Shown here: in pieces, positions 33,952 to 43,079 of the stretch
Position numbering within the stretch: position 1 is the first letter of the stretch
Layout of the letters: the number at the start of each line of letters is the position of its first letter
Source of the DNA: Acidobacteriaceae bacterium
GTDB lineage: Bacteria > Acidobacteriota > Terriglobia > Terriglobales > Acidobacteriaceae
NCBI GenBank assembly: GCA_025462885.1
Contig: JAOAPN010000014.1
Coordinates: 310,001-374,000 of the forward strand
Direction of reading: 5' to 3'
DNA: 64,000 nucleotides
The notes under the pieces: generated by a model
What the model saw: the letters and a program-made list of their open reading frames with translations, nothing else
Database searches by the model: none
Told to the model about the DNA's origin: nothing
Made by a program: the position numbers and the translations under genes

Positions 33952-35724
33952 GTGAAAGTAATGTTATTCAAGGACAGTGGAAATCCACTGCCCTCTCGTT
34001 TGTTTGTTGCTCCCTTCCGCTCCCTACGGATTTTGGCCCTTCCTCTAACCATGCTGGTCGCTACCAATTTTGCGGTTGTGCCACTGGCTTCGGCGCAGCG
34101 CTGGAACCGCTCGAGTCGCGGTTCCAGCGGTAAGTCAACCACTACTAAGACCCCAACTACGACAACCCCGGTTACGACGACCCCAGTTAATACAACCCCA
34201 GTCACTACAACGCCGGTCACTACAACGCCGGTCACTACAACCCCTGCAACGACGAGCTTTACGCTAAACGGTCTAGTGAGTCCGGCGACCGTTGCGGAAT
34301 CTATCTTCGTCTCCTCAACCGGCCTTGCTTCCACCGCCAGCGTTTCCTATTTTGTCGACGATGTTCTACGAACGACCGAGAAGGCTTCTCCTTTTTGGAT
34401 GGGCGGTCAAACCGCATCTTCTCCGAACGGTTTCTCCGTTGCGGGCCTGAGCGTCGGCAGCCACAACCTGCGTGCGTCCGCGACCCTGGCGGATGGCAGC
34501 AGGGCGGATTCCAATGTCGTCTCCTTGAACGTAGTTCCTTCGATCAACAGCCAGTTAAGCGCGACGCTTACGCCATATGCCAATCAATTGACGGCTCAAC
34601 AGGCGGGGCTCAGCACCATTCTTGCTAGCGTGACTACACCGGGTGCTGCGGTGACCTCGAATGAGGTTGCGGCACGTCAGGCGATTCTCACGATGTACAT
34701 GAATTGGGGCATTAACCCTTCCCTTGATTCGAAGAGCGATATATCGAGCGTCCTCGCTGCCCTCAAGCCTAAGACGTGGCAGGCTCCTTCTGCACCGGTC
34801 TCGGCGAACACGATCCTGAGCATGGCGTTCTCTCCGGATGCGCCCTACTACCATGCGATTCCGGCCTTGTGGCCCAAGGTCGCGCTGCCCAGCGGGTACA
34901 TGCAGCAACTCCAACTAAACGCCGCTTATGGTGGGGACGGAATCGGTTACGGTCAGACGATTGCAGCGTCTACCGACCCGCAGCTTACGGTGACGAGCCA
35001 GTGGTACTCCGACAAGAGCACGCTTCGGCAGTTTCCCTATCGGATGAAAAGCGATTGGAAGACAAGCCTTCCAACGCTTCCGGCGGGCGACAGCCATGTG
35101 ATCTTCACGGATCCGACTACGGGGACTTATGTCAGCACTTACAAGACAACCTACAACCAGAGCACCGGGGGACCGAACGCGCTTTATGCAAGTCCGCCTA
35201 CCTCCTTTAACTCACTTGGCGATGCTGGCGGCTCTAACGCTGCACAATTTGCCGAACTTCCAGTGATGGTGCAGCCCGGAGAAGCTACGAATCCGACGAA
35301 GCCCATCCCTCACGCGATCGGAGGACCTGTCGGTCGCACGTGGGGCGCTCGGGTGTATCCGGCTATCGCCAGGGATGATGGAATGATGACGAGTACAAAC
35401 CCCTGCAATGGGACTGGGTACACGAATACCGGCCTCGTTCCCTATGGCGGAGTGATTCAGTTGGATCCGAAGCTGGATTTGACCACGCTGTCTCTATCCC
35501 TTCCAGCGCTGAGAATTCTGCAGGCGATGCAGACCTACGGCTACTATGTGATGGACTTCGGCTGCGGCGATATGGACATCTACACTGCAGTCTCGGAGAC
35601 GGAGTTTGAACCGTATGGTGGCATGTACGGCAATAACAAAGGCCCGGGTGTCCAGAACGAAGTACAGCGCGTCATTATTTCGAACAACCTGTACGTCGTG
35701 GCACCGCTCATAAAGAAGCAATAG
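33952..35724 (+). CDS. Secreted protein with Thr-Pro repeat, Ig-like domain and conserved C-terminal domain (paralogue A)
   Basis: 590 residues from GTG 33952 (ATG 33961 is also possible). A signal-peptide-like hydrophobic segment ends at ASAQ near residue 49. A low-complexity linker of TTPVTT units (about 63-101) follows, then an Ig-like beta domain (about 102-190). The C-terminal 390 residues are conserved with the protein at 49782: matched blocks include SPDAPYYHAIP, GGDGIGYGQ, PVMVQPGEAT, PHAIGG, VPYGGVIQLDP and YGYYVMDFG. No catalytic family is certain. The order of the HAI-GG, PYGGVIQLDP and YGYYVMDFG blocks suggests an extracellular enzyme-like fold. It is the first gene of the exopolysaccharide locus, so a role in matrix or polymer handling is possible. 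Confidence 0.75.
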   Translation: MKVMLFKDSGNPLPSRLFVAPFRSLRILALPLTMLVATNFAVVPLASAQRWNRSSRGSSGKSTTTKTPTTTTPVTTTPVNTTPVTTTPVTTTPVTTTPATTSFTLNGLVSPATVAESIFVSSTGLASTASVSYFVDDVLRTTEKASPFWMGGQTASSPNGFSVAGLSVGSHNLRASATLADGSRADSNVVSLNVVPSINSQLSATLTPYANQLTAQQAGLSTILASVTTPGAAVTSNEVAARQAILTMYMNWGINPSLDSKSDISSVLAALKPKTWQAPSAPVSANTILSMAFSPDAPYYHAIPALWPKVALPSGYMQQLQLNAAYGGDGIGYGQTIAASTDPQLTVTSQWYSDKSTLRQFPYRMKSDWKTSLPTLPAGDSHVIFTDPTTGTYVSTYKTTYNQSTGGPNALYASPPTSFNSLGDAGGSNAAQFAELPVMVQPGEATNPTKPIPHAIGGPVGRTWGARVYPAIARDDGMMTSTNPCNGTGYTNTGLVPYGGVIQLDPKLDLTTLSLSLPALRILQAMQTYGYYVMDFGCGDMDIYTAVSETEFEPYGGMYGNNKGPGVQNEVQRVIISNNLYVVAPLIKKQ

Positions 35725-36488
35725 GCCGTAGTGCCAGCGACGAGATACAGACTGGAACAATCGAGTCGCATCTCGTCGCGGCAGCGGTACTGGTAGAATT
35801 TTTGATTCTTCTCCGGTTAAGAGAGTCACCCTCCCGTTATGCCCATGATAATAAGCGTGTTATTGCTGGGCTTGTTAGATGTTACTGCTTGGCGATGATC
35901 TGTGCTCCGCCTCTATGCACGCCCCCTTTACAACTCATGAACTTCTTTGGGCTTGACTAGCAGTGCAGACCTCCTTTAGTTACACATTTAACTTCTCTTT
36001 GACTTAAACCTGAAATTAGGCTTGAGTCGGAGACGAAAATTGGTGTAAATTTTCCACGACTGTTCTTGAAGCAGTTTTATGACACCACAGTACGCGGGCC
36101 CAAAACAAAAAAGCAAGACAACTCAATTTAAGCTCGGAAGGGTGCTCCTCGGGCCATGCAAGTATTGGGCCAGGTTGTGTCCAGAGACGATGCGTGATGC
36201 ACGCATATCGTAATGTAACTTTCTGTCAACTCCTCACGAGTAGCTGGACGGCGAGTGGGGATCGCAACGGATGTTACAAATCTTGTTACTCTTTCGGTAA
36301 TTTTTCTATAGAGGAAGGTATACGGGACAATCTATTTGTCGCTGCGTCTCCTAAAACACATAGCGACCCGGAGGGACAGACGTAATATCGCTTCACGCCG
36401 ACTCAGGCCCGGTACAAGGGACCTCATAGTAAAAGAATAAGAAACGGACCATCTGTTGCACTCTTAAATACCTGTCTTGGAGGACATC
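35725..36488. other. Gene-less stretch between secreted protein A and the XRE regulator
   Basis: About 760 bases without a supported gene. A loose hairpin with GCCCA/TGGGC and AATAA/TTATT arms lies at 35840-35871 and could be a weak terminator for the upstream gene. The rest is AT-rich; the promoter of the regulator is presumably in the last 150 bases (TAAAAGAATAAGAAA), but no hexamers are clear. Confidence 0.35.
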
Positions 36489-36902
36489 ATGTTGAATGTG
36501 AGTTCAGAACGTCAGGTTCCCAGGTTTAATGGAAGAGATGGATTTGTTGAACGCAGATCCATAAACGTTACTTTTCCACACCGGGATCGCCGCACAAACC
36601 CTCAACTACTACAAATGCTACCCGTAGCAAACCGGGCCCGGTCTTTCTCTTTCTATAGACCTTCTGACGCTCCTCCGATGAACGAGGTGTATCGAGACGT
36701 TGGACAGCGTTTTGGGGTGCGACTCCGTGAATTGCGAAGACAGCACCGAATGACGCAGATCGATATGGCGGTCGGCTTCGGTATTGACCGCAGCTACATT
36801 AGCGATATTGAGTGTGGTAAGAAAGGAATCTCACTGGCGACGCTCGAGGTGATAGCAATCGGCTTTCACCTCAAGCTTGCTGACCTGCTTCGAGATATCT
36901 AG
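36489..36902 (+). CDS. XRE-family transcriptional regulator
   Basis: 137 residues from ATG 36489 with TTGGAGGA at good spacing. The C-terminal 70 residues form a Cro/CI helix-turn-helix (RLRELRRQHRMTQIDMAVGF, then DRSYISDIECGKKGISL). The first 65 residues are basic and unassigned. There is no ligand domain, so it may be controlled by abundance or a partner. It sits alone between intergenic stretches inside the exopolysaccharide locus, followed by an intrinsic terminator, which makes it a candidate local regulator. Confidence 0.85.
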   Translation: MLNVSSERQVPRFNGRDGFVERRSINVTFPHRDRRTNPQLLQMLPVANRARSFSFYRPSDAPPMNEVYRDVGQRFGVRLRELRRQHRMTQIDMAVGFGIDRSYISDIECGKKGISLATLEVIAIGFHLKLADLLRDI

Positions 36903-37001
36903 TTTGGCCCTGTCGCTTGTGCAGGATTCCAGAATTGTTCGGAAGAGGTCAGCCAAAGTCTGAGTTGGCTAAAAATCGTTCGAGTTAGCCGATTGTAGAT
37001 G

Positions 37002-37049
37002 CGCGATTGGATTGGATGCTGAACTTGCATCCAGTCCAATCGCGTTTTT
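37002..37049 (+). terminator. Intrinsic terminator after the XRE regulator
   Basis: A long stem of CGCGATTGGA-TTGGATGC with GCATCCA-GTCCAATCGCG and a 7-nt loop is followed by TTTTT at 37045-37049. It lies 100 nt after the regulator stop and just before the convergent end of the beta-helix gene. Confidence 0.8.
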
Positions 37050-37133
37050 CTTGTGGAGCGAAGAAGCATTTTTTGCGCAATCTGGGACTGACAGGGAGTG
37101 TCAGACGGTAGCCGCTCGTCTGCCACTCCCTGA

Positions 37134-39233
37134 TCAATTCAGCAGGCCGTGTGCCCCTTGCACTGGAGAACTGGGAGTGTTGGTGTAGTTCGGGGTCAAC
37201 GGGATGGTCCTCGTCCAGTTCTTATTGGTGCCATCTGGAAGAAGAGTGCCGTTGGTTTGTACGTAGGCACTCGCCTGGTTCATGGTCATACAGGTGCCTC
37301 CGATCTGCTGGTTGATCTGGAAGAGTTGCTGCCATTGTGCGAGGGTGAACTCATCGAACCCATGGGAGTAGACTCCAAAGACTCCGCCAGCCGCGCCTAA
37401 ACCTTCGATCAGCGCCCCGACAGACCCGGCCGGTTGACTTGGGTTGTATCCGTTGGGGAGCCACTCCGAACCCATATTGAACACGTCCAGATTTGAGAAC
37501 AGCCAGTTGCCATTCGGCTGCCCGGTTGCTGTGATGGTACCGTTGCGATTGGCCAGGAACCCGGCATCGCGGATGTGATTCTCGACGGTGTTATTCGACG
37601 ATGTAAAAGGTGTAGCGAAGGTGGTGGCGATATACCCAGGAACATTGGCTGCGATATCGGCCTTTGCACCTTCTATCTCCCATGTAAGGTAGCCGGGGGC
37701 CGCACTCGCAGTATAAGCGCTCTTAATGTTGACCAGCGATACACTCGCCAGATTGAATGGAGTGAAAAAATCCTGGTTTGTTTGATCGGTACAACTGTAT
37801 GCGGTGTTCGCATTGATCTGTGAACACACATTCTGCATGCTGTTGTATTTATCCAGTAGCGGGATGTTTAGATCGGGCGTGATCGAGTTGTTTAAGAAGG
37901 TTTGAATAGTCCCCCCGACCGTGTCGATCGTCATCTTCGCCGTGGGCGCTGTGCCCTTGTACAGGATCGTAAAGACATTGTTATTGGCCAGATCCGAGTG
38001 GCTGCGAGTATGGGCTACGATCTCGTTGCCCGCGGTCTGCATCGCGCTGACGCGAGTCCAATTCGCGGGTGTTACGAGCTTTGTGTTGATCGCATAGCTG
38101 ATGTGGCAACCGTAGGTTGCGGCAGCGGCAGCAACAGACTCCGCAACCGAGAGATTGTTGTAGTCGTCTATGTAGGGAACAATGATCAGCGGTGCGGCGC
38201 GCGCAGTAAAGAGAGGGCTTTTCTGAACGTTCGTGCCGTCGTCGGTGAGACCGGAGAAGTCCCAATTCAAGCTGCTGTATGGATTTCCGAGGAGAACCGA
38301 GTTACTCGCTGTGAGAGAGTAGGACGCCCAGTTCTCAATGGTGGCTCCGGTGCTGTCGTCGGTTGAGTTTCCGGAGATGGTTGAACTCTGGATTCTACTT
38401 GGACCGGTTGTTCCGTATATCTCAATGGCATCCAGATGATTGCCACTCAGGAGAGAGTTCGTCAGGGTAAAGCCGGTTCCGCCTCCGACTGCTAATCCAG
38501 TCAGGTTGTAGAGTCCCAGACTGTTGTCGATTGACGGCGTTCCGGATGCGGCATAGAAACCCTCGTATTTGGCGCCACTCCACAGGACATCATTGAAGGT
38601 CTGCGTGCCAGTCAACCCACTTCCCAGGTAGATGTTGATGTAGTGCGAATTCACAAATCCAAGGTGCTCGACTGTAATCGAGCCAATGTTGCTTATGACA
38701 AGTGCTTCATCCCTCCTCGTAATCTCGACGCCTGGCGCGGTGAAGGCTGTTGCAGGGTTCGCTGTCTGGTAGACGTATAGCACGCTCCCATTCCAGTACC
38801 ACTGTCCCGGACCGATGATGGCCGCGACAGACGTTACGGGTGTGCCAATAACCGTGTTGAACCAGACGTTCGTCAAATCACTGCCCCCAACAACGCTGGA
38901 CCAGACGTTTGTGCCAACATTCGTCCATGTTGTCGTCACGAGATTTGAGCCGGAGATGATCGGCCGTGCACCGGTCCCGTAGGCGCCAAAAGAGAGACCA
39001 CTTGCATGCGGTGTGAGCATCTCGCGCCAGGTGCCGCCGCGAAGGAAGAGAACCTGATCCCCTGATCCCAGGCTCGCTGCGTTCACTTTGGCGATAGTCT
39101 TCCATGGACTTGCTGTTGACGTGCCTGCCGCAGCATCGCTGCCCGTTGGGCTTACATAGTAGATCGTTGCCAAGGCCGCTCTGTGAAGGAGCAACGAAAG
39201 GAACAAGAATGCCGTGAAACGTAAGGATCGCAT
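37134..39233 (-). CDS. Secreted beta-helix protein fused to polysaccharide-deacetylase-like domain
   Basis: 699 residues from ATG 39233, chosen because GGAGAC lies upstream and a signal peptide (SLRFTAFLFLSLLLHRAALA) follows directly. Residues 25-330 are a right-handed parallel beta-helix (YYVSPTGSDAAAGTSTASP, many ISGN/NSLLSGN turns), as in polysaccharide lyases and epimerases. Residues 345-660 resemble a NodB-type deacetylase: IDDYNN supplies the acidic pair, and IVAHTRSHSDL supplies the HxxxH metal site, with a late YSHGFDE segment. A lyase or epimerase-like fold joined to a deacetylase suggests periplasmic or extracellular tailoring of the exopolysaccharide. The deacetylase motifs are imperfect, so activity is uncertain. 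Confidence 0.78.
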   Translation of the reverse strand: MRSLRFTAFLFLSLLLHRAALATIYYVSPTGSDAAAGTSTASPWKTIAKVNAASLGSGDQVLFLRGGTWREMLTPHASGLSFGAYGTGARPIISGSNLVTTTWTNVGTNVWSSVVGGSDLTNVWFNTVIGTPVTSVAAIIGPGQWYWNGSVLYVYQTANPATAFTAPGVEITRRDEALVISNIGSITVEHLGFVNSHYINIYLGSGLTGTQTFNDVLWSGAKYEGFYAASGTPSIDNSLGLYNLTGLAVGGGTGFTLTNSLLSGNHLDAIEIYGTTGPSRIQSSTISGNSTDDSTGATIENWASYSLTASNSVLLGNPYSSLNWDFSGLTDDGTNVQKSPLFTARAAPLIIVPYIDDYNNLSVAESVAAAAATYGCHISYAINTKLVTPANWTRVSAMQTAGNEIVAHTRSHSDLANNNVFTILYKGTAPTAKMTIDTVGGTIQTFLNNSITPDLNIPLLDKYNSMQNVCSQINANTAYSCTDQTNQDFFTPFNLASVSLVNIKSAYTASAAPGYLTWEIEGAKADIAANVPGYIATTFATPFTSSNNTVENHIRDAGFLANRNGTITATGQPNGNWLFSNLDVFNMGSEWLPNGYNPSQPAGSVGALIEGLGAAGGVFGVYSHGFDEFTLAQWQQLFQINQQIGGTCMTMNQASAYVQTNGTLLPDGTNKNWTRTIPLTPNYTNTPSSPVQGAHGLLN

Positions 39234-39303
39234 TTGGATGTCTCCATGTTTAATCTTGGAAAAGAAAATCGACGCCATTCAGCGTAGAAATCGGGTGAAG
39301 CAG

Positions 39304-39990
39304 TCAAAGTGGGATGACTAGCTCGACAGTCTCACTCACTGCATTGGTTGGGGAGCTGTCTGTCGTGGACTGCGCTAAATCGTCAGGACAAGCCGGTGGC
39401 TGAAGAGAGATGGCCCGGGCGAATTGTTCCGTCGGGAGCGGGGTAGTGAAAGTCCTAATAGATTTGAAAATGGCGGGATTCCCTGAATAGATGAGATCGG
39501 CAGGGATGCTTGAAGAGACGACACTGCCGATCCCGGCGATCGCGTTTCTACCTACTGTCACGCCCGGGGCCAACACCGACCGCGAGGCGATCCAACAGCC
39601 GTCTGCAAGCGTGATCTCCATGGCAAACATACGAAAGGCGGGGTCCTTCCAGTCGTGGTTCCCGGTGCAAAGGTAAACGCCCTGCGAGATGCAGACATTG
39701 TTTCCGATAGTCACCATCGCCATGTTGTCGATCCAGCAGTCTTCACCGATCCAACTGTGTTCACCGATCTTGAGTAGCCACGGGGTTGTTACTCGCACTC
39801 CGGTCTTTATTTGAACGCCCTCTCCGATGTGAGCTCCGAAGATTTGAAGGAGGAGCACTCTCCAGTGAGTCCCGTAGAGCAAGGAGCTTCGCAACAATGG
39901 CAGCCCGAGCAGCCTCCAGATCGCTCGGAAGGCGAAGGGCCTCGTGTGGATGGCCCGGTTGTTTCGAAATGAAGCGAGGCTGACTGTCAT
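39304..39990 (-). CDS. WcaF-like acetyltransferase (left-handed beta-helix)
   Basis: 228 residues from ATG 39990; an in-frame ATG at 40008 is an alternative. Hexapeptide repeats (IGEHSWIGEDCWIDNMA, IGNNVCISQGVYLCTGNHDW) form a trimeric left-handed beta-helix. The NHDW segment carries the catalytic His typical of colanic-acid-type O-acetyltransferases. The C-terminal 50 residues are an unassigned extension. It probably acetylates sugars of the repeat unit. A second member is encoded at 62584. It is co-oriented with the beta-helix protein downstream and divergent from the Wzz-like gene. Confidence 0.87.
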   Translation of the reverse strand: MTVSLASFRNNRAIHTRPFAFRAIWRLLGLPLLRSSLLYGTHWRVLLLQIFGAHIGEGVQIKTGVRVTTPWLLKIGEHSWIGEDCWIDNMAMVTIGNNVCISQGVYLCTGNHDWKDPAFRMFAMEITLADGCWIASRSVLAPGVTVGRNAIAGIGSVVSSSIPADLIYSGNPAIFKSIRTFTTPLPTEQFARAISLQPPACPDDLAQSTTDSSPTNAVSETVELVIPL

Positions 39991-40070
39991 TTGGGTGCGC
40001 CTTCTCATGTGCGGCTGATTTCGATGAACGTATGGCGTGATCCAGTTTTCTCTTATCACTGGGCTAGGGC

Positions 40071-40108
40071 GTGTCGTCCACTGACAACATGTCGCGTATG
40101 GACGACAC
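40071..40108. promoter_or_regulatory. Perfect 10-bp inverted repeat in the divergent EPS promoter region
   Basis: GTGTCGTCCA (40071-40080) and TGGACGACAC (40099-40108) are exact inverted arms with an 18-nt spacer. They lie between the divergent acetyltransferase and Wzz-like start codons, a natural place for a regulator of both transcripts. Confidence 0.5.
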
Positions 40109-40237
40109 CCGCTTGCCATTGTTCCCTCACGCTACAAAGACAACTTGACCAGCAACGAGATGTTCGCGTGAAGCTAGGGGATACAGGAACGCCTGTCCCT
40201 ACGTTCTTAGGGCGTGCTGACGTCACAGAGGAGTGCC

Positions 40238-41803
40238 ATGGAAACGCTTGGGCTTTCAGTAACCGACAGGAAATACATTGCTTCGCCAGATCGGCCGAAC
40301 GCTTTTGGGAAAGTGCTGCTTAAAAAGTGGCGTCTGGCGTTGGCTGTATTCTCCATTTTGTTTGGGCTGACGCTCCTGTTTGCCGCCTTGTTGCCGCGCC
40401 GATATGAGGCGACGATGCGGCTCCTGGTCAAGAACGAACGCGTCGATGCTCTCATCAGCCCGGATAAGGGAACTCAGGGAATTTTCTACCTGGATGACAT
40501 TGCAGAGTCGCGAGTCAACACCGAGGTGGCGTTACTGCTTAGCAACGACTTGCTAAGGCAGGTGGTACAGCGATGCAGACTAGGGGATACGGTGAAAGCA
40601 GCGCATGCTACCCCGGCTATGCGTGAAGAGTTGGCTCTGAATCAGTTGAAAGGAGACCTGGCGGTGACCCCGCTAAGGAAGTCGGCCATTATCCTGCTTC
40701 GTTATGAATCTCCGGATCGTGCCCGTTCCGTCAATGTTCTCAATGTTCTGTCGCAGTTATACCTGGACTCGCACCTGCGGTTGCGTGGTGCTCCGGGGTC
40801 GTATGCGTTCTTTCGCGAGTTGTCCCGGCGATCTACTGCGGAGCGAGAAGAAGCGGATCTGGCTCTGGCCCGGTTCAAGCTGGAACATAACATCGTAACG
40901 TTGCCGGAAGAAAAAACGATCGCCCTGCAACGGGAAGCCGATTTGGATAAGCACTACGCTGACGCGGCCGCGGCAGCCGCGAGGAGTATGCAACAGAGTA
41001 CGAAGCTTTCTTCCCTTGTGAGTCAGACCCCGGCAAGTGTGGTCAACGAGCGCAGGTCCATCCCGAACCAATACGAGACGCAGCAGCTCAGTACCTTGCT
41101 GGTTGGGCTACAGAATAAGCGAGTGGAGACCGCGGCCCGCTACCAGCCCGATGATCGGGTTGTTCAGGATCTTGATCAGCAGATCGCACAGACCAAAGGA
41201 GCCTTGGCGGGGGCGACGACCAGGAAAGCGGAAGAAGTGTCAACGATTGCCAATCCTGTTCTGGGTAGCGCACAGAGCGATTTCGTGAGGGCGCAGTATG
41301 AGTCAGCCGGGTACCAGGCGGAGATGCTATCGGTAGGCCGGCGGCTCGCGGCGAATAAACGCCGGCTTACTGAGCTCGACTCCCAAACTGCTGCATACAA
41401 CGATCTGAACCAGGACGTCCTGAGGCTGACTGCCCTCGATCATGAATATCGTGAAAAGGCAGATCAGGCGCGGGTGAGCCAGTTGCTGGATGAGCAGCGC
41501 ATCTCCAACGTAGCTGTGGCCGAGGAGGCATACTCGCCCGCAAAGGCCAGTTCTCCGAAGATTGGTGCAATCGTTGCGGTTGGACTTGTCTGGTCCCTCT
41601 TTGGAGCAATCGGCAGCGTGATCGCTATCGACCGGACCAGGCCGCGCATTAGATCGACGTTCGATGTGGAGCGCACGCTTGGAGCCCCGGTGCTGGCATA
41701 CCTAGGCTCGGACAGCCTTTCTCCAAGACATAGCGGTACCTTGGCCGAGGTTTACCTATCGATGGACAGGCCGACGGATAAAAAAGTTTGGAGGATTGCG
41801 TGA
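40238..41803 (+). CDS. Wzz-like chain-length determinant/exporter protein
   Basis: 521 residues from ATG 40238 with GAGGAG upstream. A first transmembrane helix (LALAVFSILFGLTLLFAAL, about 33-51) and a last one near 445-465 (IGAIVAVGLVWSLFGAIG) flank a large periplasmic part with long coiled coils (about 190-430). This is the Wzz/GumC-type PCP architecture. There is no kinase domain in this gene; the next gene encodes a separate BY-kinase-like protein, giving the split PCP/kinase layout of Gram-positive type. The genes overlap (GTGA). Confidence 0.87.
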   Translation: METLGLSVTDRKYIASPDRPNAFGKVLLKKWRLALAVFSILFGLTLLFAALLPRRYEATMRLLVKNERVDALISPDKGTQGIFYLDDIAESRVNTEVALLLSNDLLRQVVQRCRLGDTVKAAHATPAMREELALNQLKGDLAVTPLRKSAIILLRYESPDRARSVNVLNVLSQLYLDSHLRLRGAPGSYAFFRELSRRSTAEREEADLALARFKLEHNIVTLPEEKTIALQREADLDKHYADAAAAAARSMQQSTKLSSLVSQTPASVVNERRSIPNQYETQQLSTLLVGLQNKRVETAARYQPDDRVVQDLDQQIAQTKGALAGATTRKAEEVSTIANPVLGSAQSDFVRAQYESAGYQAEMLSVGRRLAANKRRLTELDSQTAAYNDLNQDVLRLTALDHEYREKADQARVSQLLDEQRISNVAVAEEAYSPAKASSPKIGAIVAVGLVWSLFGAIGSVIAIDRTRPRIRSTFDVERTLGAPVLAYLGSDSLSPRHSGTLAEVYLSMDRPTDKKVWRIA

Positions 41804-42441
41804 TATCTACAATGCAGATGAACCAGCAAATTGAGCGTGAGGCCGGGACGGCCACGTTTCTCGATCCCAATGTTTATGACGAACTCTCTGCGCTGCTGGA
41901 CAAAGTTTGTTCCGAAGACGTGTCTGCTCCAGTTTGCAGTCTGATGTTGACGTCCCCGCAACCACGGAGCGGGGTGTCCTATCTCGCAAGCTGCATAGCG
42001 ATGATGCTGGCAGAGCGTCATGGACCTACTCTTCTGGTCGATGCTTTGGCAATCGTAGGTCTGGCTCGCAAGGGGCGACTCCCAACCCGCTTTATGTGCG
42101 TTCAGATCAACCATGGCCATCTGTGGGTTCTGGGTTCCGCTTCGGTTGCAGAGATGTCTACAAGCACCCTGGCGGCTCCGCTCTCGGTCCGCGAGATAGT
42201 CGAGAAGCTTGAGCTCCTGTTTGACTACGTGATGGTAGATGCCCCGGCCATGTCTATCTCCAATGCGGCTGAGTTTCTCTCGACTGCAGTGAATGGCAGC
42301 ATGTTGGTGGTGATGCCGAATGTTACTGAGGTGCGCGAAGTATCTGTTGCGCGACGCAAACTGACCGCCCAGGGCGGTCGTCTCCTCGGCGCAATTTACA
42401 ACCGAGTTGACGGCAACTCAGAGACTGGGGAATTGCTATGA
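41800..42441 (+). CDS. Degenerate BY-kinase/CpsD-like P-loop protein
   Basis: 213 residues from GTG 41800, which has GGAGG upstream and overlaps the Wzz-like stop. The fold order is that of bacterial tyrosine kinases: SLMLTSPQPRSGVSYLAS (Walker A position), TLLVDAL (Walker A'), and YVMVDAPAM (Walker B). The Walker A loop reads PQPRSGVSY, so the Lys and the following Ser/Thr that bind ATP are missing, and no Tyr-rich tail is present. It is probably a non-catalytic partner of the Wzz-like protein. Overlap with the exporter gene (ATGA) supports a complex. Confidence 0.75.
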   Translation: MISTMQMNQQIEREAGTATFLDPNVYDELSALLDKVCSEDVSAPVCSLMLTSPQPRSGVSYLASCIAMMLAERHGPTLLVDALAIVGLARKGRLPTRFMCVQINHGHLWVLGSASVAEMSTSTLAAPLSVREIVEKLELLFDYVMVDAPAMSISNAAEFLSTAVNGSMLVVMPNVTEVREVSVARRKLTAQGGRLLGAIYNRVDGNSETGELL

Positions 42442-43079
42442 ACAGGCGTTGGGTCGCAATGTTTTCGCTTGCATTTATCGCAGCCGCTTCGAGCGGGGCA
42501 CAGAAGCTTTCGGAGCACAACCCGGAGTATACGCTGCAATACAGTGACAGCATAAATGTGAAGTATCAGTACACTCCCGAACTGGACCAGGTGGTTGTGA
42601 TCGGGCCTGATGGCCGGGCGACGATAGCGGGTGTGGGCACGATGGTTGGGCGAGGGCGGACGCTCGAGCAGTTTAAGCAGGACCTCACGAAGCTCTCGGA
42701 GGCGCGTCTGGTCAAGCCGATCATTTCCGTGTCTTTAAAGGACTATGTAAAGCCCCAGGTTTACGTCGAGGGCGAGGTCAACACGCCGGGGCGTGTCGAG
42801 CTTCGCACCGATATATCGGTTCTGGATGCTATTGCGCTTGCCGGCGGTTTCAAAGATTCGGGCGCGAAGAGCAATGTTCTTCTGTTGCGTCCTGACCCCA
42901 GTAACGGAGTACAGACGCGGGTGGTAAACCTCACCCATTTTCTTCAGAGCCATCACCTCGAAGAGGTCCCACAGTTGCGCTCCGGCGACGTCATCTATGT
43001 GTCTGCCACCAAGTTCAGCACCCTTCAAAAGATCGTCCACCTAGGAGCCTTTGGTGCCATCTATAACCCAGTCCACTAA
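42438..43079 (+). CDS. Wza-like polysaccharide export protein (short)
   Basis: 213 residues. A signal peptide (VAMFSLAFIAAASSGA) lacks a lipobox Cys. The Poly_export domain (YTLQYSDSINVKY, VVIGPDGRATI) is followed by one SLBB domain (VYVEGEVNTPGRVEL, then LDAIALAGGF). It is shorter than E. coli Wza and has a single SLBB, like other minimal exporters. It would form the outer-membrane or periplasmic channel part. It starts inside the stop of the P-loop gene and overlaps the flippase gene by 26 nt. Confidence 0.88.
   Translation: MNRRWVAMFSLAFIAAASSGAQKLSEHNPEYTLQYSDSINVKYQYTPELDQVVVIGPDGRATIAGVGTMVGRGRTLEQFKQDLTKLSEARLVKPIISVSLKDYVKPQVYVEGEVNTPGRVELRTDISVLDAIALAGGFKDSGAKSNVLLLRPDPSNGVQTRVVNLTHFLQSHHLEEVPQLRSGDVIYVSATKFSTLQKIVHLGAFGAIYNPVH

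Noticed and set aside
34137..34252. CRISPR-like or regulatory tandem repeat
   Set aside because: Units are 12 nt, in frame, without spacers, and encode a Thr/Pro linker.
33927..34334. Minus-strand frame with VVVTG repeats opposite the secreted protein
   Set aside because: It is the reverse reading of the Thr-Pro-Val coding repeats; no ribosome site, and the + strand gene is well supported.
36194..36385. 63-codon + frame between secreted protein A and the regulator
   Set aside because: Composition is not protein-like, and there is no start signal.
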